A DNA stretch of 12,393 nucleotides from JBLHKS01 sp047620505 (lineage in GTDB: Bacteria > Verrucomicrobiota > Verrucomicrobiia > Verrucomicrobiales > DEV007), in NCBI GenBank assembly GCA_047620505.1, contig JBLHKS010000207.1:1-12393 (forward strand), given 5' to 3'. Within the stretch, counting starts at the first letter, position 1; every line of letters begins with the position of its first letter. The position numbers were made by a program, and so were the translations under genes. The notes under the pieces are model-generated. The model was given only the letters and a program-made list of their open reading frames with translations, had not been told where the DNA came from and did not search any database. Shown here one piece after another: positions 5,205-12,393 of this stretch.

Positions 5205-8200
5205 TCACTTTACGATCAACTCGCCTTTCATGATGAGCCAGTGCCCGGGAAAAGTGCACATGAAAGGGTAAATCCCCGGCTTCTCCGGCGCTTTGAAACG
5301 CAGCGTCTCAGCCGTTTCCGGATTCAGCATCTTCGTATGGATGATGATTTTGCTCTTGTGCTCTTTCGGGATGAACTGGCCGTCCTTTGCCAACTTCGGA
5401 TCCGCCGCCATCAGATTCGCGGCCATCCCGATTTCCTCGAGCGTGCCCGGCTGAACCAACGCCCAGTTGTGCGGCGTCGCGTCCGGATTTTTCAGGGTGA
5501 GCTTGATCGGTTGGCCGGCTTTGACCTCGATCTTCGTCACGGTAAAAAGCATCTGCTCCTTCACGCAGCTGAGCTCGACGACCTTGACATTTTTCTGGCT
5601 GTCGAACTGCGAGTCCTGGGCGCTTCTCGTCGTCGGCTGCATCTTCTGGCTCTTGCCGAAGTTGTCGTAGAACTCGCGCAACTCCGGGTGGGCGGCGTTG
5701 AACGGCTCGTTGTGCTCCCAGTGCCGCTTGAGCGAGTGCGAGCCTAACGAAGTCCGAATCGCGTAGGCGAGGTGCTTGCCATAGGCGTGATCCAGCGTGT
5801 CGAGCATCGCGACGAGCGAGTCCTCCGTCCCGATGTAGCTCGCAGCGATCGCGGCTTCCATCCGGACGATCGGGTTTTGATCGTTCGCTCGGTCGTTCAG
5901 CAGCTGCTGGGCGTTTTCGATCCCGTCAAACCAGTAGGCGAGCTGCTTGGTCGCCGCAGCGCGGGCGTTGTGATCCTCACACCTCAACAATTCGACGAGC
6001 AGATCCGGCTTCGACGCCTCGATCCCTCGGTACATCCAGACGGCCTCCATTTGATGATGCCGATGACGCGGATCTTCCGGGTCTAACGCAGCCACAAACT
6101 TGTCCAGCGCCACTTTGACTTCAGCCGGATCGCGTTCGCGGAGATCGCGCTTCGCCCAATAGCGGTAGCGGTACTGCGGGGCTTTCAGAATCTCGAGCAG
6201 CTTCCCAATCGGCTCGTCGGCGATTTTTGGTGGATCGGTGAGGGTCGCATCCTTTGGAACGATCCTCCAGATCCGGCCGGATTCACGATCTCGGCGCGGG
6301 TCGCGCAGCGAGTACTGAGCGTGGCCCTTGACCGGGTTGTACCAATCGCAAACGTACATCGCGCCGCGCGGGCCGGAGCGTAGATCGACTGGAATGAAGC
6401 TGAGGTTCGTGGAAAAAATCAGATCGCTGACGTACTCCTCTTCGAAGCCGAATTCGGTCTCGTTCCACTTGTGGATCTCCACCCGGTTCGTCGGCTTGTA
6501 GCGAACTTTGATGAAATTTCCCTGCATTTCCTCAGGCCAAAAATCGAAATCGACGAACTCCTGACCACAGGTTCCTGAGTAGGCCTGCAGGCCAGCGGGC
6601 TTCGGATGTTGCTCGGGATACCGAGGGTCGAGCGCGTGAAACGCCTGCGCGAAAACCGGGTGACTCGCCATGTGCTGACCCCAATCGTCAAACGTCACGC
6701 CCCAGGGATTCGTGCTGTGGTAGGTGCCGAACGACGTCAGCCGATGTGACCGCGGCTCAAACCGGAACCAGCCGGAATTCAGCTGCCTAACCGGCCCGTA
6801 GGGCGTTTCGACCTGGCTATGGTGGAAGATCGATTCGCGGAAAATCAGATCACCGTCAGGCGTCCAGGCAAAATCGTGAAGCGCGTGATGCGAGTCCTCG
6901 CAGCCGAAGCCCATGAGCACCTTCTCACGAAAGTCAGCCTTGCCGTCGCCGTCAGTGTCTTTGATGAATGTCAGGTGCGGCTCTTCCGAAACGTAAACGC
7001 CGCCGTCGCCGAATTCGAAGCTCAGCGGGATGTGGAGATCGTCAGCGAAGACGGTCGATTTGTCGGCTTTGCCATCACCGTCGGTGTCCTCGAGAATCAC
7101 GAGTTTGTCGTTCGGTTCGTTCCCTGGGTAGACGTGAGGGTAGGTCGTCGAGCAGCTCACCCACATCCGGCCCTGCGAATCCCAGCGCATCTGGATTGGG
7201 CAGGCGATTTCTGGAAATTCCTCCTCGCCAGCGAAGAGGTTGACTTCGAACCTCGGATCGACCTTGAACGCCGCCAACTCATCCGCAGCGCTGAGCCACT
7301 CGTTCGCTCCGCGGCTTTCCTTCGACGGCGGCAGCGGAGGGATGTTGTCGTCGTTCCACTTCAACATTTTGCCCTGCGCGCGTGCCCAGATGACCCCGTC
7401 TCGATTGGCGGCCATCATGTCGAAATTCCGCATCGCCGGCAGGAAATCGAGGTAGCCGTAGGTCTTGTTTCTACCACCCGTGTAATAGAACGTGTTGACC
7501 GGCCGGTAGCGTCGGAAGTACTGCTTGTTCTTCTCAACGACCATTTCGCGGACTTTCTCGTCGACCTTTGGCGGGTCGGTTTTGAAGACCTCGACGAACA
7601 ACTCAGCGCCGAATCGGTGATAGCCGTAGTCGTTCAGATGGCAGCCGTTGATCGTCAGCTGGATCGGCTTGTCGTTCCCTGACATGCCTTCAAAAACATT
7701 CGCGAATCCGACTTTCTGATCCGCCGCGACGCCCGCCATTACCCCGCTGTAGAGCGCGATATTCGCGTTGTTCCGGTCAGCAGCTGCTACGCCGGGGACG
7801 TTCTCGTTCGGGATCGGCGAGACGAGCACGATCTGCGGCGCGCTCTCGCCGTTGAAGGCTTTCGACTTCAGGCTGACGACAAAGGAGGTCAGTTTCTCAC
7901 GAAAATCAGCCACGCCGACCTCGCCTTCGAACGACTCGTTGAAACCGTAGGCCGCGAAGATCACGTCCACTTTTTCGTGGAAGAGATGTTGCTCGGTGTC
8001 GGCGAAATTGGACGGCCGCGGCTCGATCCCGACGGCGTCTGCCGACCAGGTCAAATTCCGGACTTTCAGCTCGAGTTCCGGATGCGCCTGGTGGAGCATC
8101 GCTTCGAAATACCCGAAATCCTGAGCCCGATCAAAAAGCGTGTTTCCGATAAACGCGACCGAATCGCCTTTTTTCAATTCGAGCGGCAGTTTCGTCTCGA

Positions 8201-9206
8201 TCGGCTGAGCTTCCGGGGCACGCGGCGCGGAATTCGCGTAGATCGCGTATTTCGCCAAGTCGGGATCTTCAGCCGGAGCCGGTTTGTCGATCTCGGTGTT
8301 CTTCGCGTCCTTGACTTTCTTTGGCGGCTCTGGTTTCGCCGTTTGCGGCTTGGCGTGTTGCGGAAGACCGCCTTTCAACGCCGCGACTTTCGCGTCTGCA
8401 CCCGGGACCGGCTTTCCAGCAGCCCAGTGAATTCCGTTGATCGCAAGCCGAACCCAATTCTCATCCGCAAACGAATTCGGATGCCCTAACGTTGTCCCAA
8501 AAACCCGGCCGCCCCACTGCGTTTTCCAGGTCCAGGCGACGTCGTCCGTCATCTCCGACGTAATCTTGTGCGTGCCGAATCCATTCTTGATCGTGCCCGT
8601 CCGCTTGAAAGTCCCCTCCCCGGTCAGCAGCACTGTCGCCGAATCCGGCAGCTCAGAAAGATAGAGCGTGCCAGCAGCTGCTCGCGGCTTGGCCAGATCG
8701 ATTCCGGTCAAAATTTCGTGATCCGCCGCCTTCGAAACCTGCGTCGCGCCCTGACCGTGGATGAAATATTTCGAGCCCATCGCGTCCAGCCCGAAACCGT
8801 GGTTCCAGCTCGCGAGCTTGTGATCTTTCGGATAGCTGAAGGCGTGAGTTGAAGTCCGAAATCCGACCACCGGCTTGCCCGACTTAAGATACGCATCGAT
8901 GTGCGCCATTTGATTTTCTGGCAGTGTCAGGAATCGCAGGAAGAAGATCGCAACATCGGCTTCGGCGAGGACTTCGAGACCGGGAATTCCCTTCGCGTTC
9001 TTTTCCGCATTGTAATCAGTCGAGACGACGGTCGTTTTGAACCCGAAGTTTTCCTCCAATTGCTTCGCGAGCGGCGGCATCGTCGCTGCCGGATTGTAGT
9101 GAGGCGTGCCAATCACAAAGACGGCGTGAGGTTTATCCTGAGCAGCTGCTGGCAAAACCAGCCCAAGCGCGCAAGCGAGGAATGTGAGAATCCGGAGACT
9201 TTTCAT
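5205..9206 (-). CDS. Secreted multidomain ThuA / SGNH-like / PVC propeller dehydrogenase-like / HEAT / azurin-like protein
   Basis: This 1333-residue exported protein has a signal peptide at 1-22. Domain order as read: ThuA-like (about 26-265, with GTPHYN, RFLTLPENQM and GKPVVGFRTSTHAF), a K/P/A-rich linker (266-340), an SGNH-hydrolase-like domain (345-548), a PVC 'Piru/Ver' beta-propeller related to sugar dehydrogenases (about 645-985, with calcium-type loops DTDGDGKAD at 707-715 and 750-758), HEAT-like helical repeats (about 1000-1165), and a C-terminal cupredoxin (1205-1333). The last has all type-1 copper ligands in azurin spacing: H1246 (PHNW), C1317, H1322 and M1326 (CTFPGHWLIM). No CxxCH haem motif is present, although relatives often end in a cytochrome c domain. 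The SGNH core is degenerate: GNT replaces GDS (354-356) and N520 replaces the usual Asp before H523. The likely role is periplasmic sugar oxidation with electrons passed to copper; this is inference. It leads an operon with the small secreted gene. Confidence 0.88.
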   Translation of the reverse strand: MKSLRILTFLACALGLVLPAAAQDKPHAVFVIGTPHYNPAATMPPLAKQLEENFGFKTTVVSTDYNAEKNAKGIPGLEVLAEADVAIFFLRFLTLPENQMAHIDAYLKSGKPVVGFRTSTHAFSYPKDHKLASWNHGFGLDAMGSKYFIHGQGATQVSKAADHEILTGIDLAKPRAAAGTLYLSELPDSATVLLTGEGTFKRTGTIKNGFGTHKITSEMTDDVAWTWKTQWGGRVFGTTLGHPNSFADENWVRLAINGIHWAAGKPVPGADAKVAALKGGLPQHAKPQTAKPEPPKKVKDAKNTEIDKPAPAEDPDLAKYAIYANSAPRAPEAQPIETKLPLELKKGDSVAFIGNTLFDRAQDFGYFEAMLHQAHPELELKVRNLTWSADAVGIEPRPSNFADTEQHLFHEKVDVIFAAYGFNESFEGEVGVADFREKLTSFVVSLKSKAFNGESAPQIVLVSPIPNENVPGVAAADRNNANIALYSGVMAGVAADQKVGFANVFEGMSGNDKPIQLTINGCHLNDYGYHRFGAELFVEVFKTDPPKVDEKVREMVVEKNKQYFRRYRPVNTFYYTGGRNKTYGYLDFLPAMRNFDMMAANRDGVIWARAQGKMLKWNDDNIPPLPPSKESRGANEWLSAADELAAFKVDPRFEVNLFAGEEEFPEIACPIQMRWDSQGRMWVSCSTTYPHVYPGNEPNDKLVILEDTDGDGKADKSTVFADDLHIPLSFEFGDGGVYVSEEPHLTFIKDTDGDGKADFREKVLMGFGCEDSHHALHDFAWTPDGDLIFRESIFHHSQVETPYGPVRQLNSGWFRFEPRSHRLTSFGTYHSTNPWGVTFDDWGQHMASHPVFAQAFHALDPRYPEQHPKPAGLQAYSGTCGQEFVDFDFWPEEMQGNFIKVRYKPTNRVEIHKWNETEFGFEEEYVSDLIFSTNLSFIPVDLRSGPRGAMYVCDWYNPVKGHAQYSLRDPRRDRESGRIWRIVPKDATLTDPPKIADEPIGKLLEILKAPQYRYRYWAKRDLRERDPAEVKVALDKFVAALDPEDPRHRHHQMEAVWMYRGIEASKPDLLVELLRCEDHNARAAATKQLAYWFDGIENAQQLLNDRANDQNPIVRMEAAIAASYIGTEDSLVAMLDTLDHAYGKHLAYAIRTSLGSHSLKRHWEHNEPFNAAHPELREFYDNFGKSQKMQPTTRSAQDSQFDSQKNVKVVELSCVKEQMLFTVTKIEVKAGQPIKLTLKNPDATPHNWALVQPGTLEEIGMAANLMAADPKLAKDGQFIPKEHKSKIIIHTKMLNPETAETLRFKAPEKPGIYPFMCTFPGHWLIMKGELIVK

Positions 9207-9291
9207 GCGGTCGAGAAGGGAGCAGGCACCGTGGTCGCTGGCAAGCGTGAAACCCTGGAAGCCGAGGGCTCAAGCAGGCGTGTCCAAGGGT
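9207..9291. promoter_or_regulatory. Divergent intergenic region between two large secreted genes
   Basis: These 85 bp separate the two divergent start codons and should hold both promoters. The stretch is GC-rich and I see no credible -10/-35 pair. On the plus strand AAGGG lies only 1 bp before ATG 9292, too close for a normal Shine-Dalgarno sequence. The shared gap makes joint regulation plausible but unproven. Confidence 0.35.
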
Positions 9292-12279
9292 ATGAGATTG
9301 CCTATATTTCTTGTTCTCGCGTTCGCCGCCACGCTCCAGGCACAGGATCGCGACCGGCTCGAATTCACCCGAATGGTCGCCCATCTAGCCGGTTATGGAG
9401 AGCCGGGCTACATCGAATTTATCGACGAGGTCGAGCCAGACCTCGTTCAATTCGGTTGCTACGGCGCGCATTTCTGGAGCATCGCCCACACGCCGCAATT
9501 TGGCGGCTACCCCGCACGTTTTCCGCTTCAGGGATTGGCCGAGTGCGGTGCTTGGTTTGAAGAGAGAAACAAAGCGATGCGCGATCGCGATATTCTTGTC
9601 GTTGGCCATTTCAACGTAGAATTTCTCGTTGGAGATCCAGATGGACCGGACGGCCCACGTGGCTTCTTCAAATTCTATGAAGATCTATGGAATGAGGATG
9701 AGTTAGGGCCAAAGCCCGTTGAAGATCCGCTCGATTTTCTGGAGAAAGACAAGGAGGGCAATCCCATCGTCCAGCACGCCTATAAGATCGGCGGGATGGC
9801 CGAATATTGGGCCTGCTTGCGAAACCCAAACTGGCAGGAAGTTCTAAAGCGATGGATGAAACGCGGAATCGAACGGGGTCTGGACGGCGCAATAGCGAAC
9901 TACTTCTACCGGCACGATTGCCACTGCGAACATTGTCAGGCCGGATTCCGCGCGCATCTCACGGAAAAGTACAGTCCGCGTCAGCTGAAAAGTAAATTCA
10001 AGATCGAAGATCTCGAAGCACACGTTTTCGACGAGATCGTTTGCTGGCACAAACCAGAAGAATCGACGCCGCTTCGACTGGAAATGCTTCAGTGGTCGCA
10101 GATTTCCAACAAGCAGGTCTTTGATGAGATCTTCATCAAATATGCTCGCTCGCTGAAACCCGATTTCATCGTAGCCCAGTGGAATCATCTTGGGAACTTC
10201 AACCAGATTCGCGGAGACGAACGCTGTCTTCTACCAGCCGATCTTTGGGGAGCCAACGAGGACTATGCGTGGTACAGCATGGGCGGCGCGGGTCACTACT
10301 CTGATCTGGAGAAAGAATACTATGGCGAAGGCACGCTCCAAGCTCGCTTTCTTCGTGGTGCGCTGGACGACAAGCCTTTTACACTAGGAAAGTACGAAGG
10401 GGTTCGAACACGGGTAGCGATCGCAGAGCTTGGGGCCAACGGCGGAGCTCCAATGGGGCTCTACTCTCGATACAACAAACCGGATGCGCGAGCGGTTCTC
10501 ATTCAGTATCACCAGTTCATGAAGCGCTACGATGCTTTGTTTCGAACTGCGACTCCTCATGCGGAAGTGCGTCTTCTATTTCCACGTAAAGAAGTACACA
10601 AAGGGAACATCGAGCCTGTTCAAACTTTTCAGGATACCGGCAAAAACTGGCTTGATCGCCATATTCTATTTTCGGTCGCTCCGGACGACCTGGTCCGAGG
10701 AGGCGGAGCGGGTTATTACGATAACTTGCCCGAAGAACTCGACGCGCAACTCAGCAAGTTTGATGCGCCGATTCGGGTCCGAGTTTCGGCAAACCGGCCA
10801 GCCGGTGGCGGCGAGATCGATCTGCATTTTGTAAATTACAACCGCGATGAGCCGCCTCGATTAAAAGACGGCAAACCGGGTCTCGGGAAAGGAACGGAAG
10901 ATGAAAAACCAATCGCTGTCAGCGGTGTGAAAGCGGACTTCGCGATTCCACCGAATTTCAAACTCGGAAGCGTCGAGTTTATCACGCCTGAAGTGGACGA
11001 GCCTCAAGCCTTGAAGTTTGAAAACAAGAATGGCCGGGTGAAGTTCGAGGTTCCCGAATTCCTCGTCTACGGCATCGTCCGATTGATCGCAAAGAAGGAG
11101 GAACCTCTCAAAGTGGCGGGTGTGACGACTGTTTATCGGCATAATTCACATGCTGACGTGTTCTTCAGCCGTATGACGGAAACGGATACTCTGGACGGTC
11201 ATGGTGACCGTCCACCGCTCACCCTGACATCGCTCTTCACCGATCAAGTTCCTGAGTCGGACATCAGTCGCTCCATGGCCGAAAAGCATGGTTTTAGTAT
11301 TGAGCCTTCAATCAAGGAAGCGCTGACTCATGGCGGTGATAAATTGGCTATCGATGCCGTCTTTATGGTCGCTGAGCATGGCGAGTATCCAGAAACGGAC
11401 ACAGGTCAAACCGCATACCCAAAGCGAAGGATGTTTGAGGCGATCACCGACGTTTTTGAGGAGACCGGCGAGGTTGTCCCAGTTTTTACCGACAAGCACC
11501 TTGCGGACAACTGGGAGGACGCAAAATGGATTTATGATAAAGCCCGGGAATTGGAAATTCCGTTGATGGCTGGATCTTCGGCTCCGAACGCTTGGCGCTA
11601 TCCAGCAGTCGACCTCAAAAGAGATGCTGAGGTTAAAGAACTGGTCGCCGTAAATTACGGCGGTCTGGATCATTATGGATTCCATGCAATGGAGGTCGTT
11701 CAATCTCTTGTCGAGCGCCGAAAAGGCGGCGAAACCGGCGTCAGCTGGGTTCAGACACTTTCCGGTGAAGCCGTTTGGGAGACGGAGAAAGACGGATTGT
11801 GGAGTCGGCAGCTGCTGGAGCGGGTTGTCGATGGTTTCTGGACCAGACCGATGAAGGAAGGAAAGACAATCGATACCGCTCTGCGGGGCGAGCCAACTCT
11901 GTTTCATGTTCAATACGAAGACGGCTTGAAAGTCAGCGTATTGACTTTGCCTGGCGTTGTCGCGGAGTGGGGCGCGGCTTGGCGTTATGGAGATGACTCA
12001 GTCGATTCCACTTCAATTGCGCTGCAGGAAATCCGCCCGTTTTACCATTTCGCGCTGCTGATCAGCGAAATCACCAAAATGATGCAAACAGGGAAGCCGC
12101 AGTGGCCGATTGAGCGAACGTTGATGACCAGTGGCGTTCTGAACGCGGCTATGAAATCGCGAAGCGAAGACGGGCGAAAAATTGAAACACCTTATCTGGA
12201 AGAACTGGAATATAAGAGCGATTGGAATTGGACCCAACCGCCGCTGCCGCCTCCCGGACGCTCAATTCGAGGCCGCTAA
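9292..12279 (+). CDS. Secreted two-part protein: TIM-barrel glycosidase-like plus Gfo/Idh-like uncharacterised domain
   Basis: This 995-residue protein has a signal peptide (MRLPIFLVLAFAATLQAQ). Starting at ATG 9292 puts it at the N-terminus; the upstream ATG 9184 would bury it and overlap the divergent gene. Residues about 20-470 look like a TIM-barrel glycoside-hydrolase-like region (LAGYGEPGYIEFIDEVEPDL; GLDGAIANYFYRHD; FIVAQWNHLG), with a metal-type C-x-C-x2-C at C210, C212 and C215. Residues about 490-600 are strand-rich. From about 605 the protein changes to a family frequent in Planctomycetes and Acidobacteria (VTTVYRHNSHADVFFSRM; LTLTSLFTDQVPESDISRSM; LAIDAVFMVAEHGEYP; VPVFTDKHLADNWEDAKWIY; IPLMAGSSAPNAWRYP). 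Its strand-helix order recalls Gfo/Idh/MocA oxidoreductases, but VYRHNSH stands where GxGxxG would be. I know no tested function. Its TAA overlaps the stop of the convergent gene. Confidence 0.82.
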   Translation: MRLPIFLVLAFAATLQAQDRDRLEFTRMVAHLAGYGEPGYIEFIDEVEPDLVQFGCYGAHFWSIAHTPQFGGYPARFPLQGLAECGAWFEERNKAMRDRDILVVGHFNVEFLVGDPDGPDGPRGFFKFYEDLWNEDELGPKPVEDPLDFLEKDKEGNPIVQHAYKIGGMAEYWACLRNPNWQEVLKRWMKRGIERGLDGAIANYFYRHDCHCEHCQAGFRAHLTEKYSPRQLKSKFKIEDLEAHVFDEIVCWHKPEESTPLRLEMLQWSQISNKQVFDEIFIKYARSLKPDFIVAQWNHLGNFNQIRGDERCLLPADLWGANEDYAWYSMGGAGHYSDLEKEYYGEGTLQARFLRGALDDKPFTLGKYEGVRTRVAIAELGANGGAPMGLYSRYNKPDARAVLIQYHQFMKRYDALFRTATPHAEVRLLFPRKEVHKGNIEPVQTFQDTGKNWLDRHILFSVAPDDLVRGGGAGYYDNLPEELDAQLSKFDAPIRVRVSANRPAGGGEIDLHFVNYNRDEPPRLKDGKPGLGKGTEDEKPIAVSGVKADFAIPPNFKLGSVEFITPEVDEPQALKFENKNGRVKFEVPEFLVYGIVRLIAKKEEPLKVAGVTTVYRHNSHADVFFSRMTETDTLDGHGDRPPLTLTSLFTDQVPESDISRSMAEKHGFSIEPSIKEALTHGGDKLAIDAVFMVAEHGEYPETDTGQTAYPKRRMFEAITDVFEETGEVVPVFTDKHLADNWEDAKWIYDKARELEIPLMAGSSAPNAWRYPAVDLKRDAEVKELVAVNYGGLDHYGFHAMEVVQSLVERRKGGETGVSWVQTLSGEAVWETEKDGLWSRQLLERVVDGFWTRPMKEGKTIDTALRGEPTLFHVQYEDGLKVSVLTLPGVVAEWGAAWRYGDDSVDSTSIALQEIRPFYHFALLISEITKMMQTGKPQWPIERTLMTSGVLNAAMKSRSEDGRKIETPYLEELEYKSDWNWTQPPLPPPGRSIRGR

Positions 12280-12393
12280 TTTGTCGCTTCGGCTATTACT
12301 TTTCGATAGTAGACAATCGCGCGCTTGTAACTCGCTTCAGCATCGCCTCGCTCGTCTTCCCTGATCTTCATATGCCGGTTTTGCCAGAGTTTT
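12276..12393 (-). CDS. C-terminal fragment of an unknown protein (continues past right edge)
   Basis: A minus-strand frame enters from the right edge and runs 38 codons to TAG at 12276-12278, ending RAIVYYRKVIAEATN. It is strongly charged and helical-looking (MKIREDERGDAEASYKRAIV), with the A-x2-x-Y-x2-A spacing of a tetratricopeptide-like or coiled-coil helix, but too little is visible to name it. Its stop overlaps the stop of the plus-strand 995-residue gene by 3 bp (CTAA), a compact convergent layout like that at 4592/4596. Without the upstream part this could still be a chance open frame. Confidence 0.5.
   Translation of the reverse strand, partial: KLWQNRHMKIREDERGDAEASYKRAIVYYRKVIAEATN

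Larger units (their letters stand above)
1732..9150. repeat. Dispersed palindromic 10-mer AGCAGCTGCT, seven copies
   Basis: The perfect palindrome AGCAGCTGCT occurs at 1732, 3678, 4436, 5899, 7779, 8673 and 9141; four copies extend to the 12-bp palindrome CAGCAGCTGCTG (1731, 3677, 4435, 5898). A shorter core, GCAGCTGC, is also at 11808. All lie inside genes, on both coding strands and in two reading phases (Gln-Gln-Leu-Leu or Ala-Ala-Ala). The feature span covers first to last copy, not continuous repeat. Confidence 0.7.

Noticed and set aside
6819..7682. 287-codon plus-strand frame
   Set aside because: Lies wholly inside the 1333-residue gene on the other strand, which has clear domains throughout; valine/arginine-rich product typical of an antisense shadow.
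8901..9560. 219-codon plus-strand frame across the divergent gap
   Set aside because: Overlaps two well-supported genes (signal peptides of both) and shows no domain.
11308..11913. 201-codon minus-strand frame
   Set aside because: Antisense to the conserved C-terminal region of the 995-residue protein; no motif of its own.

Overview
The window looks like chromosomal DNA of a Planctomycetes-Verrucomicrobia-type (PVC) bacterium, probably a Verrucomicrobium. The clearest sign is a very large secreted protein carrying the beta-propeller domain typical of PVC genomes (the 'Piru/Ver N-terminal' membrane-bound dehydrogenase-like family), fused here to ThuA, SGNH-like, HEAT and azurin-like domains. 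A secreted PmoA-like (DUF6807) protein, short signal peptides on most exported proteins and the near absence of Shine-Dalgarno sequences agree with this. The organism assignment is an inference from protein families.

Left part, 1-2544 (accessory). The window opens inside an IS66-family insertion sequence: the 3' part lies outside, tnpB begins at 42 and tnpA lies at 36-473, both on the minus strand, and the terminal inverted repeat ends at 533. The IS end abuts, and apparently interrupts, an array of ten 21-bp tandem repeats (534-742). After a non-coding stretch with two back-to-back perfect hairpins (795-830) come two plus-strand genes: an uncharacterised helical protein with an internal duplication (1035-1877) and a small L,D-transpeptidase-like (YkuD_2-type) protein (1957-2544).

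Right part, 2545-12393 (core-like, mostly secreted proteins). A secreted PmoA-like protein (minus, 2762-3766) is divergent from a YceH/DUF480 winged-helix protein (plus, 3852-4592). The latter converges, with 3 bp between stops, on a small secreted protein (minus, 4596-5162). That gene follows the 1333-residue multidomain protein (minus, 5205-9206), probably in one transcript. Divergent from it is a 995-residue secreted two-part protein (plus, 9292-12279): an N-terminal TIM-barrel glycosidase-like region and a C-terminal region with a Gfo/Idh/MocA-like pattern. Its stop overlaps that of a minus-strand gene running in from the right edge.

The genes fit an exported sugar or polysaccharide oxidation/degradation theme (ThuA, propeller dehydrogenase-like, copper electron-transfer domain, glycosidase-like barrel, PmoA-like), but no substrate can be read from the sequence. 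The signals most worth following are the five-part ThuA/SGNH/propeller/HEAT/azurin fusion, which has copper ligands where relatives often carry a CxxCH cytochrome; the IS66 insertion into a tandem repeat; the internally duplicated protein; and a palindromic 10-mer, AGCAGCTGCT, that recurs seven times across unrelated genes.
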